Part shown: positions 8,003 through 19,693 of the stretch, in pieces
How the letters are laid out: the number at the start of each line of letters is the position of its first letter
Position numbering within the stretch: the stretch's first letter is position 1
Source: Biscogniauxia marginata
Taxonomy: Eukaryota > Ascomycota > Sordariomycetes > Xylariales > Xylariaceae
Reading direction: 5' to 3'
DNA: 29,144 bases
Assembly: GCA_022695795.1 (NCBI GenBank)
Contig: MU404254.1
Location: 1 to 29,144, forward strand
The notes under the pieces: model-generated
Database searches by the model: none
What the model saw: the letters and a program-made list of their open reading frames with translations, nothing else
What the model was told of the DNA's origin: nothing
Made by a program: the position numbers and the translations under genes

Positions 8003-10273
8003 ATGCACCGTGCTCTGTCTTCAAGATGGCTCAAAGATGCCTTGAACATCGCAGACCGCCCGGCACGGCTCGAACTGCCTCTATTTCTTTGCCCGTCGGC
8101 TAAGTCGATACGACTCCGTCCAAGACCAAGTGCAGACCCATCTCTCTCTCAACCTCGCGGCCTGCCATGGAATATACATAGACGGGGCTTGCACACACCA
8201 GCAGATCCGTCCACGGCAACCTCCCTGGACCTAGGGAGCAGTGTTATTCAGCCAGCTCCTGCTCACAAACTGCCGAAGCAATGTACAGGCTGCGGTGCTT
8301 TCTCGCAGGCCTCGCATCCGAACATGCCTGGGTACTACGATTTAGAACGCAAAGCGGTCCGGAGGTATCTTGGAGTTGAGCCTAGTTTTAGGCGGTCCCG
8401 CCATGAAGACAAGATCTTCGAAGATGCTCTTAAGCACTTCGATCACGAGGAGCTGGCAAAACGAGGTGTAGACGTCCAGGCACTAGCCTTAAGTGCTGCT
8501 CCCACCGACGATGGCTCGCAGCACATCACGAAGCCACCTCTCTGCGACAGATGCCATTATCTGATGCATAACCACACTGGAGAGTCGATTTATCATCCGG
8601 ACATCGACTCTATTAGGGACACGCTTATGGAGTCACCATACAAATACAACCACGTCTACCACGTTCTTGATGCTGCCGACTTCCCCATGTCCCTCTTGCC
8701 ACGCATATCGCAACTACTTGAACTCATGCCTCTGCGAACCAAGAACCGTAGATCCCGAACCGAGAGGTTCTATCACGGCCAGAAGACTGAGTTGAGTTTT
8801 ATAATAACTCGTTCCGACCTCCTCGCCCCAACAAAAGAGCAGGTAGACAGGCTGTTTCCATATCTACAAAGCGTATTGCGTGACGTGCTGGGCCGCAGTG
8901 GGAGGAACGTCCGGCTGGGTAATATGTTTGCCGTTAGTGCAAAAAGGAGCTGGTGGACTAAGGAGCTCAGAGAGGAAATCTGGAAACGAGGCGGAGCAGG
9001 CTGGATGGTGGGCAAGGCCAATGTTGGCAAAAGTCAATTATTCGAAGCGGTTTTTCCGAAGGGCCGTATGGATTGGGCCCCTTCCAGACACCAGATCACA
9101 GTTGATATGCATGCGAGATCTGCGAATAGGAGGGATAAAAAAGTGCCAGAGATAGTTCCGGGTGTCCAGGAGAACCAGGAAGTCGACGAGCTTGACATGC
9201 TCGAGGGCGAAACATTGAGCAAATACTCACTCTTGCCACCAGCTCCCGAAGAGACACAATATCCAGCTATGCCGCTGGTATCTGATTTGCCGGGAACAAC
9301 CGCATCACCAATTCGGGTTCCTTTTGGAAACGGACGAGGTGAATTGATCGACCTTCCCGGTTTGGAGCGTACTGGTCTAGAACAATATGTCCCAAAAGAG
9401 CATCGCTTGTCCTTAATTATGAAGTCTCGCATAGTACCAGAACAGATCACTCTCAAACCAGGCCAGTCATTACTTATAGGGGGCTTTATCCGCATCACCC
9501 CTAGAGAGCCTGCACCTATCATGTTAACATATGCATTTACGCCTATCAAGCCGCATGGAACAAGAACGGACAAAGCGATTGAGATCCAGAAGCAAGACAC
9601 CCTTGTAAACGTCGAGAATATATCTGTGCCGGGCACGGGGGATAAAATTGAGCTCGCCGGCTCGTTCGAGCTTAAGTGGGATGTGACAAAACAGCGGACC
9701 GGTCCGTTGACGCGGCGTTCAGCTATCGGGCTAAGCGTAGATCGGCTACCGTACCGAGTCCTAGCGACCGATATCCTAATCGAGGGCGTGGGATGGGTAG
9801 AGGTCGTAGCCCAGGTGCGCACCAGGCATCTCTTTGAGGAGACACCGGGAGGAGAAAAGCCCGAGGGGGAGGAGGCCACGGAAGAAAAGAAGACGGAAGA
9901 AAAGACGGCGGAAGAAAATGTCGAGAAGGAATTAACGGCGTGGGAGAAGTTTGAGGCTGCCATCGAAGACCCGAAGAAGAAACTACGCAGCGAGATTCGC
10001 AAGGGATTACCCGCGTGGGGGCAAGGGGAGGCTGGCACTGAAGGTCCAGAGAAGCAATTGCTGCGCGAGCCCAACTGGCCCATCGTAGATGTTTACAGCC
10101 CCGAGGGCAAGTTTATCTCGTGTCGCCCGCCGATGAACGGCTGGCTCCTGAACAAGCCGCTCGTCACGAGTAAACACACGAGGTCGAGGCCGAGGAAGAG
10201 CATGAAGGGCGCAAAGAAGCTCATGAAGAAGCGCAGGCGAGAGAGCGAAGCTGCTGCTAGTGCCGCCTCGTAA
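8003..10273 (+). CDS. gep3: Mitochondrial circularly permuted GTPase Gep3 (genetic interactor of prohibitins 3)
   Basis: 756 residues from the chosen ATG. Gep3/Mtg3 is a YqeH-family GTPase linked to mitochondrial small-subunit ribosome maturation. The N-terminus (MHRALSSRWLKDAL...) is Arg/Ser/Leu-rich and nearly free of acid residues, as in a mitochondrial presequence, which is why ATG 8003 is preferred over 7928. A Cys4 zinc ribbon is visible: C94-x2-C97 and C181-x2-C184. The GTPase motifs occur in permuted order, the family hallmark: G4 TRSD (269-272), G5 SAK (312-314), G1 GKANVGKS (337-344), G2 PGTT (430-433), G3 DLPG (450-453). G4 has TRSD rather than NKxD. There is an ~85-residue insert between G1 and G2, and a Lys/Glu-rich stretch near 610-690. 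The protein is longer than yeast Gep3 (about 550 residues). It ends in a strongly basic tail. Confidence 0.92.
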   Translation: MHRALSSRWLKDALNIADRPARLELPLFLCPSAKSIRLRPRPSADPSLSQPRGLPWNIHRRGLHTPADPSTATSLDLGSSVIQPAPAHKLPKQCTGCGAFSQASHPNMPGYYDLERKAVRRYLGVEPSFRRSRHEDKIFEDALKHFDHEELAKRGVDVQALALSAAPTDDGSQHITKPPLCDRCHYLMHNHTGESIYHPDIDSIRDTLMESPYKYNHVYHVLDAADFPMSLLPRISQLLELMPLRTKNRRSRTERFYHGQKTELSFIITRSDLLAPTKEQVDRLFPYLQSVLRDVLGRSGRNVRLGNMFAVSAKRSWWTKELREEIWKRGGAGWMVGKANVGKSQLFEAVFPKGRMDWAPSRHQITVDMHARSANRRDKKVPEIVPGVQENQEVDELDMLEGETLSKYSLLPPAPEETQYPAMPLVSDLPGTTASPIRVPFGNGRGELIDLPGLERTGLEQYVPKEHRLSLIMKSRIVPEQITLKPGQSLLIGGFIRITPREPAPIMLTYAFTPIKPHGTRTDKAIEIQKQDTLVNVENISVPGTGDKIELAGSFELKWDVTKQRTGPLTRRSAIGLSVDRLPYRVLATDILIEGVGWVEVVAQVRTRHLFEETPGGEKPEGEEATEEKKTEEKTAEENVEKELTAWEKFEAAIEDPKKKLRSEIRKGLPAWGQGEAGTEGPEKQLLREPNWPIVDVYSPEGKFISCRPPMNGWLLNKPLVTSKHTRSRPRKSMKGAKKLMKKRRRESEAAASAAS

Positions 10274-10794
10274 CTTGGTTGACGATTTACCATGTATGCA
10301 TGTATTATGTATGGTTGGCTCTCCCCCAAATAACTTCTAGAGTTTATGTCTGTAATATTGTACATATATCAACCTGGGTACGCATGTAAATCTTGATAGC
10401 CATATATGACAACGTTGTATTATGTATATATATGTTGGCAGCTTAGGGTAGTTGCCTGGCTTTGTGGCCCGCTGTGAAAGGGGGTATGCATGTAAGGGAA
10501 GACCGTTGTTTGTACTGCATTTAGGTACAAAACGAGATCTCTCCCTACTTAGAATCCCATCTCAGATGGCAATATGCACCCAAAACCTAGTTTCCTTCAA
10601 TATAGCTACTTGGTAGACCAGTATACGTCTTGTGAAATACTAGGTAATGATTGTTGACGATGTGGAATGAAACATTGGTGAAGTAGGTTAGGTATGCTAA
10701 GTAGTTTGCATGCTTGGCGGTTACCAGAATCGTTAAGCCACACACTAAAGCCACCTAATTTAGCCACATAACCCCCTTATTCGCCTACCTATTC
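10274..10794. other. gep3 3' region up to the AT-block boundary
   Basis: Ordinary-composition DNA, presumably the gep3 3' UTR and a gene-free spacer. Repeated ATGTATGT / TATGTAT motifs at 10,290-10,440 resemble fungal 3'-UTR sequence. No gene was recognised. Confidence 0.5.
10734..10772 (+). repeat. Three 13-bp iterons with AGCCAC core at the block boundary
   Basis: AGCCAC occurs at 10,736, 10,749 and 10,762, exactly 13 bases apart, with T/A-rich residues between cores. The array lies about 30 bases before the transition to the AT-rich block. It could be a subterminal repeat of an old transposon or a protein-binding array; its role is unknown. Confidence 0.6.
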
Positions 10795-12586
10795 ACTTAT
10801 TTATTTATATACACATAAGTTATTTATAATAACTTTATTTTTAATGTTTTAATATTTTTAATGTTTTAATATATAATTTTAACTTTATTTACTTTAATAA
10901 TATTTTTAATATTATAATATAAAGTTAAAATTAACGTTTATATATTTTTCCTTTAAATTTTAATACTTTTTATTTATTAGTTTTATTAAATTTTAAATGT
11001 TTTATATCGAAGTGTTTTTAATAAGAGATTTAATTTTCCGTATAATTAATTTAATAATAATAGTTTTAAAGTTATTATAAAGCTTTTAAATAATTACGTT
11101 TTTTATAATGTTATTTTTAACTATTTTAAACGTATATAAAAAGTTATAATTTTATTATAAAATAAAATTTAAATCGTAATACTTTTTAATTTTTTTAAAA
11201 ATTAACTTTATTAATTAAATATAAAATTTAAATTTTATCTTATTTTAAATGTTTTTAAAGGTTTTTATTTAATATTATAAAAAAAGTTATTTAAAATTAT
11301 TATATTTAATAATTATAATATAATAAATTATTTTTTCGTAATATTTAAAAAGAGGATTTAATTATTATTTTTAAAAGATTCGTTTTTTTAAAAACCGTTA
11401 TTATTTATTTATTTTGTTATTAAACATCTTAACGTGTTTTATAAGTAAATAAGCTATATAAACGAGTAAACTAGTTTTTATAACTTTCGTAATTTTAATT
11501 ATTAAAAAACATTTACGTGATATTAAAATTAATTAATAATTATTATTATTCAAATCTTTTTTTTAATTTTACGTTTTAAAAACTAAATATCTTTTTTATA
11601 TTAAGTATTTAGTTTTTTAACGCGTAATTTAAGTTAATTAATTTATAAATAATATATTTATTATTATTATTAAAACGTGTAAAATTATATTTATATATAT
11701 ATTTTTTTTAAAATTTTTATTTATTTTAAAACTTGATAATATTAAAAAAAACTCGAATAATTTATACGATTAAATGTAAATAATATTATTTAAAAATTTA
11801 CGTTTTATAAAAAAATAATTATTATTTATTTTTCGTTTAAATTATATTATTATAATAATTAACTTTTTATTACGTAAATATAATATAAAATAAGTCGGAA
11901 AAAACTAAATCTTTAATTTTGTACGGCGATAAAAATTATTATAAACGCGTTTAAATAAACAAATCGATTATTAAAAAGCTTTATATAAAAACTTAAATAT
12001 ATATTAAAATAGTTTAAATTAATATATAAAATAATTATTTAAATTAATATAATAATAATAAATATAAAATAATATAAATAATTTTAATAAACTTAATAAA
12101 AAATAAAAAATAAGTTATAATTATTTAAATTATTAATATTAATAATTTTATTATATTAATTAAAAAAAGTATTTAACTTTATAATATTATAATAATTTAT
12201 TATTATTATTAAAAAGTAAAGTTAAAATGTTGAATAATAATTAAATAATAAATAAACTTAATATAAAATTTTTAAAAGTTATTATTTTATAAAATTCGAA
12301 AAATAATATAAAAATTTAATATTATTATATTTAATATATTTAATTATTCGTTATATAAGTTATAATTTCTTGATTTTATATATTTTAATGTTTTAAAAAA
12401 CATATAATAATTATTTAAAAAAACTTAATAAAACGTTATTATTATTATTACGTTATAAAAAAGACTTTTTAATTAACTTTATTAAAATATTTATTATTAT
12501 AATAATTTTATAAGCGTGAAATTAAAAAGTATATAAAATAAGGTTTAAATAAGCTTACTTTTTATTTATTTAAAGTAAATATAAAG
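10795..12586. repeat. RIP-degraded AT-rich DNA of unknown origin
   Basis: Very AT-rich. Remaining C residues are mostly in CpG or CpT contexts and CpA is scarce, as expected after RIP (CpA to TpA). Every frame is closed by stops. A piece around 11,430-11,460 (AACGTGTTTTATAAG...) resembles the termini of the palindromic element at 21,197. A 12-bp inverted repeat (AAAAACTAAATA / TATTTAGTTTTT) lies near 11,577-11,615. The last 60 bases (12,521-12,580) recur after element 1 at about 20,227-20,288. No protein family could be read. Confidence 0.8.
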
Positions 12587-13059
12587 TGTAATAAACCTTT
12601 TTATGTGTTCTTAGTTAATTAACTTCATAAGTGAATACGTACTAGGTTTTCTTAATTTAAAGGTAATAATAAATTAAGGTTAATTTAAGTGATTTATAAT
12701 GTTTTGTTCGTTAAAGAGGTTTCAAGGTACTCTCACTATAATATCAAAGAGTAACTATAGTCTTAAATTGATAGCTGGAAAATGAAAAATCAAATACATA
12801 AAGAATTCCATCCTTTTTATACTTATCCTTTTTAATATATATTCTTTCTATTTAATATATTAAATACCTTTAGATTTAAATGAGTCTTAAGATTAACTTA
12901 GATTTATTATATTAAGTTTATTTTAATTAATAGATTAATATAGATTTAATATTACGTGACATTATATAAAATGTGTATTATCCTTATAATTTTATATATT
13001 TTTAGTCTTTATTTCGATATCTTTATTAGGGCTCCTTTTAATAGAGTTAATTTGTAACA
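12587..13059 (-). repeat. 3' LTR of element 1
   Basis: On + it begins TGTAATAAACC and ends TTTGTAACA, so both strands have TG...CA ends. It aligns without gaps to 19,694-20,166. All differences I could see are transitions. Because the element reads on the minus strand, this is the 3' copy. Confidence 0.93.
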
Positions 13060-13081
13060 TTATTCCCTCTTTTTCTAGATC
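13060..13081 (-). other. Polypurine tract of element 1
   Basis: On the minus strand a purine run (GAAAAAGAGGGAATAA) directly precedes the first base of the 3' LTR, the expected position of the plus-strand primer of an LTR retrotransposon. Element 2 has the matching GAAAGGGAAAAATAA at 22,092-22,106. Confidence 0.7.
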
Positions 13082-13128
13082 TTTATCCCAAAGATTTCGA
13101 GTAAGTTTTTTCCTTTTTATTCCTTATA

Positions 13129-13746
13129 ATGTCTAGTGTTTTAAAGCCACTTACGAAACCTCGTAAAAGTAAGTGGGAATCCTGTGATTCTTTTACTATA
13201 TATATTCGGTTTTCTAGCTTTAAGGTATTTCCTTGTTTTAATTGTTTTAGAATTAACCTATTTTGCTTTATAATTCTTGAATTTAAAACTTGTTTTAATT
13301 ATATAGTTAAAGTTCGTTATTATTATAATAATTCGGGTATTGAGATATTTAATTTATTTAATATAAGTTAAGAACGAAAGAGATTAATAGTTAAACGTCG
13401 CAAGATAAAAAAGGAACTTTAATCCTTTAATAACTAATTATTAGTTCTTATAAGGTGGTTAATTTATATTCGCAAGTAAAAGGAGTTTCTTTAAAGACGA
13501 GGTTTAAAGATGTTAAAACGTGGTTTTTTATTTATTAAAGAGATGAGGAAAGTGGAGGAAGAAGAATAAGAGCGTTTAAAAGAAGAGCAAGCTAGATTGA
13601 AGGCCAAATAGCGTTCGTTAGCCGAGTAAATTAATGTTGTTTTTATGGCCGTCCCCTTTTTTGACCTATTTTTTCTAAACCAGGATCTCGATTTTCGGGC
13701 CCTTTTAACCGATCCGGGTTTTAGCGGTGAAAGTTTTTAAGCTTAG
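13129..13746 (+). pseudogene. Antisense ORF of element 1: Cys-rich (Zn2Cys6-like) plus coiled-coil protein
   Basis: Starts at an ATG 70 bases inside the LTR and reads in one frame for 206 codons, opposite to gag-pol. Nine internal stops (13,369; 13,420; 13,435; 13,477; 13,492; 13,567; 13,609; 13,627; 13,738) are all TAA or TAG, which RIP makes from CAA/CAG. Residues 36-66 show C-x2-C-x6-C-x8-C-x2-Y-x7-Y. With TGT to TAT changes allowed, this is the spacing of a Zn(II)2Cys6-like cluster. Residues ~138-166 are Glu/Lys/Leu/Arg-rich and look like a coiled coil (EEQARLKAK). The tail contains LDFRALLTDPGFSGES. The frame ends at or just beyond the 3' end of pol on the other strand, so the two are tail to tail. 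Element 2 has an equivalent frame. Function is unknown; a DNA-binding regulator is an inference from the cysteine spacing. Confidence 0.75.
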
Positions 13747-16700
13747 TTATTAAATTCTTTAAATGTTTAAGTGGTTTTTAAGTGTTTTTTAAGTGGGTAT
13801 TCTTTTTATTTAACAAAATATTATAATTAACTTTTAATTCGTTTTAAATTTAATATCTTTTTTATTTTATATTTATTAAGGTTTTTTTTAAATTTTAATT
13901 AACTTTTTAATAAGGCGTTTTTTAATACTAGTTTTAAAAATGAAACATGAAATATAAAATGTATTTTAAATCTTTTTAATAACGCTAATTTATAATTAAC
14001 TTTCGAAATAACCTTTTTAATTTTATATAGTTTTAATTTCTTGAATTTAAGTTTTTTATTAGGTCGTTTTGTTTTAATTTAAGGTGTTTTTAATGTTGCG
14101 CTTTATTATTAATAAAGTAAGTAAACCATGTTTCCTCTTTTAAAAATTGGTCCTTTAATTCTTTTTTTGTTATAATACCTTGTTATTTTATCTTAAATAA
14201 ATTGTAATTCTTTTTATAGTTATTGTTGTATTGTTTAGACCTTTTTAGATAGTACTTTTACTTTTAGGGCTTTTGTTTCGACTTTTAGTGCTTTTGTGAG
14301 TTCGATTGGTTGTTTTTAAACTTCCGCTTTTTACTTGTATACTGCTTTGTGTAATGACATCTTTATGTTTTTGTTAACCGAAATGTTATATGTTATTTAG
14401 GCTATTAATAGCAATTCTACCTAGTTATTTATTTCCTAGTTAATATAGCTTTATAAATATTGTTTTATTATTTGGTTTAGTTTTTTTGTTTATTTATTTA
14501 TTTAAAGATAATACGTTATAAATAACTTTTATTTAATTTTTATTCGTTTTATTAGGTTTATCCAAAATTTTAAAGTAAATAACTTATTTTTATTTGAAAT
14601 AATGTGTTTTAATAATTCATGTTTATTAATATATTCCCTTAAGAAATTAAAAGCTAGTTATTTTGTTATGCTTAATTTATTAAATAATAAAAAATAAGCA
14701 TATTTCGTGAGTTTATTAATAGTTACTTATATGTTATTATAAGGTACTCTTGTGGTAAGATCTTTTAACTTTAGAAGTTTTATTACGAAATCCTATATAA
14801 TTATGTGCCACGCTTTATTAAGTATTTAAGTTAGTTATAATAGTTTATATGGTTTATATCGTGATGCCTTAGCTTTATTATAAACGTTACAATTTTTTAT
14901 AATTCTTTTAATTGTTTGTCGTATTTCTAGGAAGTCAAATTCCTTTTAAAGTCGTTTTATTATTTTAAAAATTCCCTGGTAACCGTATAGAGGATATTCG
15001 TGGAATTCTTTGACGAATTCGTCCTATACTCGTTCTAGTACGTATATCTTTTCCTTATATAAGAGAAGTTCATCGCTAAATCCTTATTAAAACTATAATT
15101 GTTTTTCTTTTTAATTGTAATTTTCCTTGAAACGTTATTTCTAGTTTTTTATATTAATTCGTATATAAGTTAATATAATTGATTTATTATTTTGTTATTT
15201 AAATATTTAGATATTTCTTTTATTGATTTTTAATTTATAATCTCTCTTTTTATTAAGAAGATTTACTTAAATATTTTCCTTTTTCTTAATATATTGGATT
15301 TTAAAATTGAATTTAAACAGGAAAATCATTTAACGCTTATGTCTTTAGTTAAGCGTTTGTATTATTATAAATCATATAAGGTTTTTATGATTTAAATATA
15401 TATTAATAGGTTCTTTAGTTCTGTTAAGTTATAGTTCTCATTTATTTAGTGCTTTAATAATTATTAATAGTTCCTTATTATAAATCTAATAATTCAGTTT
15501 AGTATTATATAGTGCTTTAAATAAGTACGCAACTAGGTACCATTTTTTATTGTTTTTTAGTTGCTTTAAAACTATTTTAATGGCGAAATCTAAGGCGTTT
15601 GTCCTTAGTCGTTTCTTTTTATTTTCGTTTAGAAGTTTATATATAACCTTATTAGTTATAACTTTTTTTAGCTGCTAAAAAGCCTGTTTAGCTTCTTTAA
15701 TGAAATAGAAAGCCTCTCTTGTTTTTATTAAGGTAATTAGTTCTGTTAATGGTTTAGCGATTCGCTTGAAATCTTTAATGAATTATTTAACGTAATTAAT
15801 AAAGCCAAGAAATACGCGTATATTTATAACACTTTTAAGTTTTAATTAATCCTTAACTATTGCTATTTTCCCTTTTTAAATGCGGATTTCTCCTAAACTT
15901 ATTATAAACTTTAAATAGTTTAGTTTTTTAATATATTATTTACTTTTAATTAAATAAATAAGTAGGTTTGTTTTTTCTAAGGCTTTTAACACTTGTTTTA
16001 TATATTCCTTATATTTCTTCTCGCTTTTTAAGTAAATTAATATATCGTTTAAATAAACGAATACAAATTTATTTAAAAACTTATAAAAGATCGTTATAAT
16101 TATATGTTAAAATGTAATAAGTGTGTTAATAAGTCTAAATAACATAACCTTATATTTATAGTATTTATATATCGTTTGAAATATGGTATATTATTTGTGT
16201 CTTTTAGCCATTTTAATTATATAATATTTATTATAAAGGTTTAGTGCTATAAAGATTTAAGCTTTGTTGATTTGTTCTTTTATGAGTTTTATTAGTAGTA
16301 ATAAGTGTCCGTTTTTCTTGGTTATTTTATTGAGGTGTTAGTAGTTAATTACTCGTTATTATATTAAACTTCCTTTTTTATTAATATGTTGTTTCTTGTT
16401 TTTATCGACTTTTAATATTATAATTACTAGGTATTTTAACGAAAACTTTAATTTTTAAATATATCCTTTATTAAATTCTTTTTAAATTCTTTTTTATAGT
16501 GCTTTTTGTTTTTCTTGATTTATAAGATATATTAAGAATAGTTTTAGCTATTTTCTTTTTTTAAAGTAAATTTAGTGATTTTATTAGCTATGTTTTAATA
16601 ATTCTTTTTTTATTTTGTTTTTAAATAATTTGTGAAAACAGAAGTACTTATGTAGTACTCTTTTCGTTAGATTTTTAAGCTTGGTTACTTAAATTATATA

Positions 16701-18360
16701 AGCGATATGTTTCGTTTTTGCATTTTTTTCTTTAAAATTATTTACGGTATTTATTTTATAACCCGTAATAGTTAACTCCTTTTATTTTTAATCTTAATGG
16801 AGCGTGTTTATCTCGAAATTTATTTGTGGATTACTTTTTTTAAGTTAATTCATTTTTAGTATTATGTCGTGACTTAATATATATATAATATTAAAAATGA
16901 CTTGCTCGAGATGTTTTTAAATGGTTATTAAGAGAGGGATTATTTTTTTAACACTTTACTATTTTTATAATTAAATATATATCTTTCGAAGTTTCGTAAT
17001 TAATATGAATTTTATTTATATATTTATAATATCTTGTTTTTTTGAGCTTTTTTAGTTAAGATATAATTTTTGTTTATTCTTAAGTTTATAAGGGCTTTAT
17101 ACTTCTTTTTATTATACTTGATTCTAGTTATAATGGTATTATTGAGTCTTAACTGGACTTTATATAAGGACTTGCTATTTATGGCTTTTCGCTGCCTTAT
17201 TAGCGAGAGCTTTTACCGTTTTTTGGTTTTCTACGTCTTTTCTCTTTTAAGTTTTTTTTAGTTGCTGCGGCTTTAATATCCTTTCATTTTTAGGCTTTTA
17301 TAAAAGCATGTTTTTAGTAATCATTATTTAAATAGTCTTTTTAATTATTTTTTATGTAATAAGGGGTAAAAGGTTTATTCTTTATATAAAACCTTGTATA
17401 TTAAAATTTTAATTCTTTTTTAAGTGCCTTTTTATAACTTATATCTATTTTTCTATTAACTCGAAATTTCTTAAGGTTTTAAATTATTTTCGAATAAAGG
17501 GCATAATCCTCGAATTTGCTTGTTAAAGGTAACTTAATATTTCTTTACAGGTTTATATAAATTTCTAGAAATTTTCCCTTTTTTTTGAAGTATGTCTTAA
17601 CGATTTGTTTATAACTTAGTTTAATCGCATGTATTTTTGCTTATTATTTTATTAAGTGCTTTCTTATGAAGTTAAATAGATTAGTGTTATATTTAGCTTG
17701 TTTTTCGAGTTATTATAAAATATATAGTCTTTTTTATAATTCCCACAATTTTTCCTTAATTTCGTCTTTTTCGAAACCCGCTTTAAATAAATCGTGTATA
17801 TTATATAGTATTAAAGTGTAACATATATAACCTTTAATAATTGCTTCGCGGCTTTTCTTAAAGCTTAAGTGAAAATAATATGCTTAAGGAAAATGTGGCC
17901 ATCGTGGGATATTATCGCAAATATATTTATTTTCTTTTATATTATTATTTTCTAGTTTTTAAGGATAATAACCGGCTTTATCCTTAAAACTTCTATGTAC
18001 TTAATAAGTGTCGTTAATATAAAAGCTTTAATATAACAATATATGTTTTTTTAAGCTTTAATAGACATTATAATTGTTATTTATATAAAACCTCCGGTTT
18101 AAACTATTATATTAACTTCTTCCCTAGTGGGTTTTACACTTATTATCGTTATAATGACTTTAATATAGCTTATTATAATTTAACTTAATTTCTAAGTTAT
18201 ATCTTAATTTATAGTTATTATATTCGTACGGTAATTCGTTTTTATTATATCTTTATTTAACTTGTTTTAATATAAAATATCCTAAGTATAAGTAGTTATC
18301 TTTTAAATAATCCTTATAATTAATCTAATAATATCTATAGATTTTTTTTATAAGGACCTC
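13745..18360 (-). pseudogene. pol of element 1 (RT, RNase H, integrase, chromodomain), broken
   Basis: Domains read on the minus strand, from high to low coordinates. The RT segment at about 16,150-16,350 has the NKA-x-IF-x-ALNLYNKY block. The RT catalytic box at 16,032-16,067 reads FVFVYLNDILIY, where families have YLDD, so the first Asp is now Asn. RNase H lies at about 15,345-15,600 (DFAI...VAYLFKALYNT...NYxIYNKELL...IxIYLNHKNL). Integrase lies at about 14,680-14,960, with an NCNVYNKAKASR zinc-finger end (second Cys now Tyr) and AWHII..DFVIKL including the first catalytic Asp (14,790-14,792). The chromodomain at 13,747-13,820 reads YFVK-stop-KEYP...KEFNN, where the stop replaces the conserved Trp. 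Stops occur throughout, mostly at former Trp or Gln codons. The protease could not be located with confidence. Confidence 0.88.
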
Positions 18361-18379
18361 CTTATTTTTCTCTGCCTTA

Positions 18380-19617
18380 ATAATAGTAATAATAAATACT
18401 TAATTTATCTTTTTATTATTTTCGAAATAAACCCTTGTTTTAAAGGTTCTTTTCTCGGGTTAAAAAATTCTTTTTGTTTTTGGTTCTTATTTCTTAAGAC
18501 TTCGGTACTCGTTCTTGTAATGTCTTTTTTTCTTGTAATTAAAACATTTAATAATTGACTTGTCTCGTTTCTTTTACTCCTTTTGAGTAGCGTTAATTTT
18601 AATAGGGTTTGACTTAGTTTTAGTGCTTTTCCTTGTTTCAGTATTACTTCTATGATTTCCTCTTTTTTATTACTTGCCATTTCTTCGTTATATCGTTTTT
18701 TTCTTTTTAAGGTATTGTTTAAAGTTCTTATTATTGATAGCAATTATTATTATAACATAGTTATTAAACTTTCCTGGGTTTTTTTCTTTATATAGGCTTT
18801 TTTTGTATAATTTATTTTTTATATAGTTTTTTAATTTTTAATAAAACAAGTAATATAGGCTTTTAATAAGTAATTATAACTAATTTGCGAATTTCTTGAA
18901 CTTAATAACGTAGTTTAAGGTTTTTTTGTTTTGTCGTAATTTATAAAGTCGAGGTTCGGTTTGTTATTTAAGGATTAAGTTACTAAATATAAATTTAAGT
19001 TGTTTTTTAAATTCCTTATAATTTTTAAAGACCTTTTTTATGTTTCTTTAAACGTTTAACCTGTTTTCTAGATAATTTTTTAATACTAGTTAAAACTAAG
19101 TTAAGGCAGTTTTGACGAGGAGCTGGAATACTATAAAAACTTTTTATTTTTTAGTGGTAATTGTTCCGTGATAAAACCGTAAATAAGTTCCGGCTTAAAT
19201 TAAAAATCTTTTTAAATCACTTAACTTATTATATTTGCTAAGTATAATTAGTTTAAAACTTTTTATATTAGGGGTTATTATATTGTTTTTGTCATTTAAG
19301 TTATTAGGGTCGTTATTATTTAAAGGTGGTTTTAGTTGTTTATTTTTAAGAGGTAAAGGTTGTTTTGCCTGTTTGTTTTCTTTTTTAAGTGTTTTTTTTT
19401 CCTTTTTTTCTTTTTTTTTAAATGATTTTTCTTATTAAGCTTTTAAAGTGTCCTTTTAAAACTCTTTTTTAGCTATAATTATAATTAACTTTTATATTGG
19501 TTTTTTTAAACCTTTTTATTATACCGTAAAAGAATTTAAAGCTTTCGTTTAAGAGCTTGTTAATTGTTGTTTTTTTACTTGTTTCTTTTTTTGTTGCTCT
19601 TTAGTTTTAAGGGGCAT
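18380..19617 (-). pseudogene. gag of element 1, broken
   Basis: The minus-strand start codon ATG at 19,615-19,617 followed by CCC CTT AAA is preserved, where element 3 has ATA. The charged Lys/Glu-rich middle and the downstream region match element 3's gag. A CCHC zinc knuckle lies at 18,505-18,546, but its second and last cysteines are Tyr codons (TAC). The 112-residue open frame at 18,405-18,743 is a different frame across this region and not a real gene. Confidence 0.8.
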
Positions 19618-19693
19618 GTTTGTTTTGGGACGATTCGACCGAGAGTCCCTTCTTTTAAATTAATGTTAAGCATTAATTAAGGAGTTATTAAAA

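Noticed and set aside
17070..17261. 63-codon plus-strand frame in element 1
   Set aside because: Antisense to pol, Phe/Leu-rich from T-rich RIP DNA, and not preserved in element 2.
18405..18743. 112-codon minus-strand frame in element 1
   Set aside because: Overlaps gag in a different frame from the zinc knuckle; open only by chance.
19235..19438. 67-codon plus-strand frame in element 1
   Set aside because: Antisense to the Lys/Glu-rich part of gag; the hydrophobic translation is a by-product of T-rich sequence.
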